This document shows positions 6,126 through 9,435 of a stretch of DNA of 9,435 nucleotides, in pieces. Source of the DNA: Bacillota bacterium. GTDB lineage: Bacteria > Bacillota > Bacilli > Bacillales > Cytobacillaceae. The notes under the pieces were generated by a model, which saw only the letters and a program-made list of their open reading frames with translations, made no database searches and was not told the origin of the DNA. Location of the stretch: the NCBI GenBank assembly GCA_023389895.1, contig JAEWDX010000365.1, positions 1-9,435 of the forward strand, read 5' to 3'. How positions within the stretch are numbered: position 1 is the stretch's first letter; each line of letters starts with the position of its first letter. Made by a program: the position numbers and the translations under genes.

Positions 6126-6814
6126 CGGTATGTCTCCTTTAAGCGATAATCACGCGGAGATTGTCCGGTCATTTTGCGGAATATTTGACTAAAATAATGC
6201 TGGCTGTTAAAACCGCATCTTTCTGAGATGGCATTTATGCTTAAATCAGGATAATCAATGAGCATTTTTTGTGCTTGCATTAATCGATAATCATTTAGAT
6301 ATTCTGAAAAGCCTGCCCCAACTTCTTCGTGAAATTTTCTACTTAAGTATGCTGAGTTAATATGAATTTTAGAAGCTAAATAATTTAATGTTAATTTATC
6401 ACTATATTCCTGATGAATAATTTTTAGCGCACTTGCAATTTGCTCTGAGTAGCGCCCTAATCGCTCATACTTTTTTAATACGGAGGCTAGCTCATCTTCT
6501 ATAATTGGCTTTGTGATGTAATCTACGACACCAAGTCTAATTGAGGCTTGGGCATATTCAAAGTTTTGAAAAGCTGTCACCATAATGATATCCATTTCGT
6601 ATGAGTGTGTTAGCTCCATTGCTAATTCTAATCCTGATTTTCCTGGCAGCTGGATGTCTAGAAATGAAAGAAAGATATCATGTTGTTTGACGATTTGCAT
6701 CGCTTGTGATGCATCGAGTGCTTTAAAGAAACGCCAATTTGGAAATCTTTTTTGAATTAAATATTCAAGCTGCTCTAATTCAAGTAGTTCATCATCTACT
6801 AGCATGATATTCAT
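6122..6814 (-). CDS. Response regulator, REC-AraC type (YesN-like)
   Basis: The 230 residues comprise a receiver domain (1-about 120) and a C-terminal AraC-type double helix-turn-helix (about 130-226). Receiver residues are all present: Asp7/Asp8, phosphoacceptor Asp53 in FLDIQLPG, Thr80 and Lys102 in the KP pair. The output domain carries the AraC signature (AISERCGFNSQHYFSQIFRKMTGQSPRDYR). It should bind DNA as a dimer when phosphorylated by the adjacent kinase and activate uptake genes, most simply the symporter. Its ATG overlaps the kinase stop (ATGA). The SD AAGGAGG (6827-6833) lies 12 bases from the ATG, rather far, and the intervening bases contain the palindrome CGAATATTCG (6817-6826). 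Folding of that palindrome would shorten the effective spacing, or translation may depend on coupling to the kinase. Confidence 0.92.
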   Translation of the reverse strand: MNIMLVDDELLELEQLEYLIQKRFPNWRFFKALDASQAMQIVKQHDIFLSFLDIQLPGKSGLELAMELTHSYEMDIIMVTAFQNFEYAQASIRLGVVDYITKPIIEDELASVLKKYERLGRYSEQIASALKIIHQEYSDKLTLNYLASKIHINSAYLSRKFHEEVGAGFSEYLNDYRLMQAQKMLIDYPDLSINAISERCGFNSQHYFSQIFRKMTGQSPRDYRLKETYR

Positions 6815-7581
6815 CTCGAATATTCGCCTCCTTCATATTCTGATTTGAATACAATTGGGAAAATCGCTAAAACGGTTGTGCCATTTTCTGAATTTGATAA
6901 CGTAACAGAAGGATTATCGTTAGGGAAAAGAAGCTCTAATCTCTTAGCGATGTTTTCCAAACCGAGTCCTCTCTCATGAGAATGCATGTCCTCATTGTTA
7001 AAGGAATTATTCCATACCTTTATATGAACTGCATTTTCCTTCTTTTCAATACCAATTTTTAAAAATGCTTCACCAACATATTTTTCGAACGAGTGTTTAA
7101 ATGCATTTTCGACAAGCGTTTGAATTAAAAAAGGGATGATAACGGCATCAACTACAATCGGATCAGATGAAATTTCAAAATGGAGCCGATCCCGAAATCT
7201 GATTTTTTGTATTTCTAAATAATGATTGATATATTCAAGTTCTTCTGCAATCGTAAAAAAAGGAGCGTTAGCTTGATACTTAAATTTAAGCAATTTTGAA
7301 AGGGCTTCAATCGAATGAATTAAATCTGTTTTTCGATCGAGTCTTGCTAAGCTTAAAATGGAATTTAACGTATTAAAAAAGAAATGCGGTTCAATTTCTT
7401 GGTTCAATTGATTATAAAGAGCTGTGTGCAATTCTCTTTCTAAAGCAATTTCTCTCTTTTGTTTCTCAAGAAGATCGATTCGCTTTTCAAAAATAAATAA
7501 AAATAGCAGTGTAAAGGCTCCTAGCAGAGGGGCCAGAACGCAAAGCATAATATAAAGGGAGAAAGTATCAATTGATAGCAT
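6811..7581 (-). CDS. LytS/YesM-type sensor histidine kinase without a recognisable sensor domain
   Basis: The protein has 256 residues, shorter than the 400-600 usual for this class. Residues about 8-31 form the only membrane helix. Residues 32-60 are a charged, coiled-coil-like linker. The His_kinase domain follows with phosphoacceptor His66 in EPHFFFNTLN, the N-box ENAFKHS (Asn159) and the G-box GLGLENIAKRL (205-215). There is no extracellular, HAMP, PAS or GAF domain, so the signal must come from the helix itself, the cytoplasm or a partner protein. Co-transcription with a symporter makes the transporter an attractive partner, by analogy with other systems where transporters inform kinases. 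GGAG lies 10 bases before the ATG. The response regulator start overlaps its stop. The function as cognate kinase is near certain; the sensing route is inferred. Confidence 0.9.
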   Translation of the reverse strand: MLSIDTFSLYIMLCVLAPLLGAFTLLFLFIFEKRIDLLEKQKREIALERELHTALYNQLNQEIEPHFFFNTLNSILSLARLDRKTDLIHSIEALSKLLKFKYQANAPFFTIAEELEYINHYLEIQKIRFRDRLHFEISSDPIVVDAVIIPFLIQTLVENAFKHSFEKYVGEAFLKIGIEKKENAVHIKVWNNSFNNEDMHSHERGLGLENIAKRLELLFPNDNPSVTLSNSENGTTVLAIFPIVFKSEYEGGEYSR

Positions 7582-7606
7582 TTAAGTCATTCTCCTTATG
7601 ATATAG

Positions 7607-7633
7607 AAAAAGGGAGTTATACGCCCCCTTTTT
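7607..7633 (-). terminator. Rho-independent terminator after oppF, directly ahead of the kinase operon
   Basis: In the minus-strand transcript AAAAAGGGGG (7633-7624) pairs with CTCCCTTTTT (7616-7607) around a seven-base loop. This gives ten pairs including one G-U, ending in five U. Read on the + strand the wobble becomes an A-C mismatch, so the minus orientation is favoured. It lies 43 bases after the oppF stop and only 11 bases before the kinase SD. The kinase transcript must therefore either read through this hairpin or begin within or just upstream of it. TATAAC on the minus strand (7621-7616), in the loop, is a possible -10 with a poor -35. Confidence 0.75.
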
Positions 7634-7676
7634 TAATATTACATTTTAACTAAATTATTAGTATTTGAAAATAGAA

Positions 7677-8672
7677 TTATTGAATTAATTTTTCTGCAAA
7701 GTGACAGCTGACGAAATGATTCTTGCTTGATTCACGTAAGACAGGTTCCTCCATCTTACACTGTTCCGTCGCAAATGGACAGCGGGTATGGAAGCGACAT
7801 CCACTTGGTGGATTAATTGGAGAAGGAACATCTCCAATTAATAAAATACGTTCGCTTTTTACCATTGGATTTGGAACCGGAATGGATGATAATAATGCTC
7901 GGGTATATGGATGGAGCGGCGAATCGAACAATGCTTTTTTCTCCGCAATTTCAACAACTTTACCTAAATACATCACCATAACCCGATCGGAAATATGGCG
8001 AACAACACTTAAATCATGTGAAATAAAGAGAAAGGTTAATTGAAATTGATTTTGTAGCTTTTTTAATAGATTTAGTATTTGTGCTTGGATAGATACATCC
8101 AATGCAGAAACAGCTTCATCACAAATGATTAATTTAGGATTTACCGCAAGTGCTCGGGCAATTCCAATTCGCTGTCGTTGCCCACCGCTAAATTCATGAG
8201 GATAGCGATCAAGTGCCTCTGCGGGCAGGCCAACAAGTCCAAGCAATTCTAACATTCTTTCTACTCTTTTTGGTTTTGCCACAACCTCTTGAATCGCCAT
8301 TGCTTCATTTAATATTTGCTTTATTGTTTGTCGAGGGTTTAGAGAGGCAAAGGGGTCTTGAAAAATGACCTGCAAATCTCCTCTAAGTTTTCTCATTTCT
8401 CTTTTATTTAAATCTAAAATGTTTTGTCCAGAATAATAAACTTTTCCATCCGTTGGTTCATCAAGTCTTAAAATGGCGCGGCCAGTTGTTGATTTACCAC
8501 AGCCTGATTCACCAACAATGCTTAAAGTTTCCCCTTCATAAAGATGAAATGAAATGTCGTCTACTGCTTTTACATAGGCTTTCGGTTTAAAAAGGGAGTC
8601 TGATTTGACAGGGAAATATTGCTTTAAATGGTCAACTTGTAATAATACTTTCTTCTCTGATGTAGCCTGCAT
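7677..8672 (-). CDS. oppF: Oligopeptide ABC transporter ATPase, OppF-like
   Basis: The 331 residues form a full-length ABC ATPase of the peptide/nickel type. Walker A is GESGCGKST (54-62), the Q-loop Gln105 lies in FQDPFASLNP, the signature is FSGGQRQR (161-168), Walker B ends in DE (185-186) and the switch His219 lies in FISHD. The C-terminal oligopeptide extension carries GCRFHTRCP and two further cysteines (four in all), a pattern linked in this family to an Fe-S cluster. It would pair with the OppD-like ATPase to power a membrane permease whose genes lie outside the window. Its ATG overlaps the upstream gene's stop (TAATG), with GGAGG 10 bases away, so translation is coupled. The order D-F followed by a terminator matches opp operons ending with oppF, rather than app operons where D and F come first. 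A dipeptide specificity (DppF) cannot be excluded. Confidence 0.88.
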   Translation of the reverse strand: MQATSEKKVLLQVDHLKQYFPVKSDSLFKPKAYVKAVDDISFHLYEGETLSIVGESGCGKSTTGRAILRLDEPTDGKVYYSGQNILDLNKREMRKLRGDLQVIFQDPFASLNPRQTIKQILNEAMAIQEVVAKPKRVERMLELLGLVGLPAEALDRYPHEFSGGQRQRIGIARALAVNPKLIICDEAVSALDVSIQAQILNLLKKLQNQFQLTFLFISHDLSVVRHISDRVMVMYLGKVVEIAEKKALFDSPLHPYTRALLSSIPVPNPMVKSERILLIGDVPSPINPPSGCRFHTRCPFATEQCKMEEPVLRESSKNHFVSCHFAEKLIQ

Positions 8673-9435
8673 TATTTTACAGCCTCCTCTTTTTCAACTT
8701 GATCTACCCAACTGTCTGTATACATCCAACAACGTACCTTTACCCCATCATTTTGTTCAATTAGATCAGGCTGCTGATTGTGGCAAATTGGCTGTTGGGA
8801 GGGACATCTAGACGCAAAACGGCAGCCGGGTGGCATATTATATGGACTTGGGACACTACCTTCAATCGTTTGTAATTCATCCTGATCTTCATGAATCTTA
8901 GGTAATGAATTCAGCAAGCCTTGAGTATAAGGATGTTTAGGCTTGGAAAATATCTTTTCCGTAGGTGCGTGTTCGATAATATTCCCTGCATACATTACGG
9001 CAACAGTATCACATGTTTCGGCAACAACACCTAAATCATGGGTAATCATAATGACGCCCATCCCTAGCTTCGTTTGCAAGTCTTTAATTAATTCTAGTAT
9101 TTGTGCCTGAATCGTTACATCTAATGCTGTTGTTGGCTCATCCGCAATCAAAACTTCAGGTGTACAGGCGAGTGCCATCGCAATCATTACACGCTGACGC
9201 ATGCCTCCGCTTAATTGAAATGGCTCTTGCTTCGCTCTTTTTTCGGGTGAAGGAATACCGACAAGCTTTAACATTTCGACTGCCTTATCCCATGCTGCTT
9301 TTCTTCCCATTTTTTGATGTAGTCGTAGAGCTTCAGCAATTTGCTCGCCAACAGGAATCACAGGATTCAATGAAGTCATCGGCTCTTGGAAAATCATTGA
9401 GATTTCATTTCCACGAATTTTTCGCATCTCATCCT
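8672..9435 (-). CDS. oppD: Oligopeptide ABC transporter ATPase, OppD-like (5' end outside window)
   Basis: The frame is open to the right edge. Asp-Glu codons precede the first visible Met, so that Met (9425-9427) is internal: it sits in the conserved EMRKIRGNEISMIFQEPMTS Q-loop region. About 250 C-terminal residues are visible, holding the Q-loop (FQEPMTSLNP), the signature QLSGGMRQR, Walker B VLIADEPTTALD and the switch histidine in MITHD. The C-terminal extension has GCRFASRCP and two more cysteines, the same four-cysteine pattern as its partner. Walker A and about 80 residues are missing to the right. It should form a heterodimeric ATPase with OppF on the cytoplasmic face of the peptide permease. 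Peptide-transporter membership is certain; Opp versus Dpp/App naming rests on gene order. Confidence 0.88.
   Translation of the reverse strand, partial: DEMRKIRGNEISMIFQEPMTSLNPVIPVGEQIAEALRLHQKMGRKAAWDKAVEMLKLVGIPSPEKRAKQEPFQLSGGMRQRVMIAMALACTPEVLIADEPTTALDVTIQAQILELIKDLQTKLGMGVIMITHDLGVVAETCDTVAVMYAGNIIEHAPTEKIFSKPKHPYTQGLLNSLPKIHEDQDELQTIEGSVPSPYNMPPGCRFASRCPSQQPICHNQQPDLIEQNDGVKVRCWMYTDSWVDQVEKEEAVK

Noticed and set aside
7723..8043. Plus-strand 106-codon ORF over oppF
   Set aside because: Reverse shadow of the conserved C-terminal half of the ATPase.
8605..8811. Plus-strand ORF across the oppD-oppF junction
   Set aside because: Antisense to two overlapping real genes, with no features of its own.
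9425..9427. ATG as the true start of the OppD-like gene
   Set aside because: The frame is open upstream to the window edge, and the residues around it match the internal Q-loop region of the family, so the gene is cut by the window.

Overview
The window is low-GC, gene-dense DNA with strong GGAGG-type ribosome binding sites, short intergenic gaps and gene families typical of endospore-forming Bacillaceae. The source is most likely Bacillus or a close relative; this is inferred from style, not from a species marker. No RNA gene, insertion sequence, CRISPR array or phage gene was seen.

Left part (1-2263, + strand). The end of a probable membrane protein is followed by about 360 bases without a recognised gene. 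Then comes a three-gene redox cassette: an Rrf2-family repressor, a thioredoxin, and a TrxR-like flavoprotein. The flavoprotein keeps its FAD motifs, but its CPYC-type site reads SLYC and its NADPH glycine motif is absent. A near-identical 22-base element lies at the rrf2 promoter and again upstream of the thioredoxin gene. It is the best candidate for the Rrf2 operator.

Middle (2264-4805). A gene-poor stretch holds only a small ORF without a ribosome binding site, possibly a remnant. It is followed by a MerR/BmrR-type regulator and a gene of the 2,4-diaminopentanoate dehydrogenase-like amine dehydrogenase family, both on + and separated by 101 bases rich in inverted repeats. The dehydrogenase gene ends at a good rho-independent terminator facing the convergent operon.

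Right part (4806-9435, - strand). Read in transcription order (right to left) there are two peptide ABC transporter ATPases (OppD-like, cut by the window edge, and OppF-like), a terminator hairpin, and then a tightly overlapping trio: a LytS/YesM-type histidine kinase with one membrane helix and no recognisable sensor domain, a REC-AraC response regulator, and an SSS-family symporter starting at TTG. The trio looks like a nutrient-uptake module in which the kinase may control, or be informed by, the transporter beside it.

Most genes belong to well-known families. The parts most worth a second look are the decayed or repurposed flavoprotein beside a thioredoxin, the duplicated Rrf2-box candidate, and the kinase-regulator-symporter operon behind the opp terminator. 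I do not see a clearly new multi-gene system.
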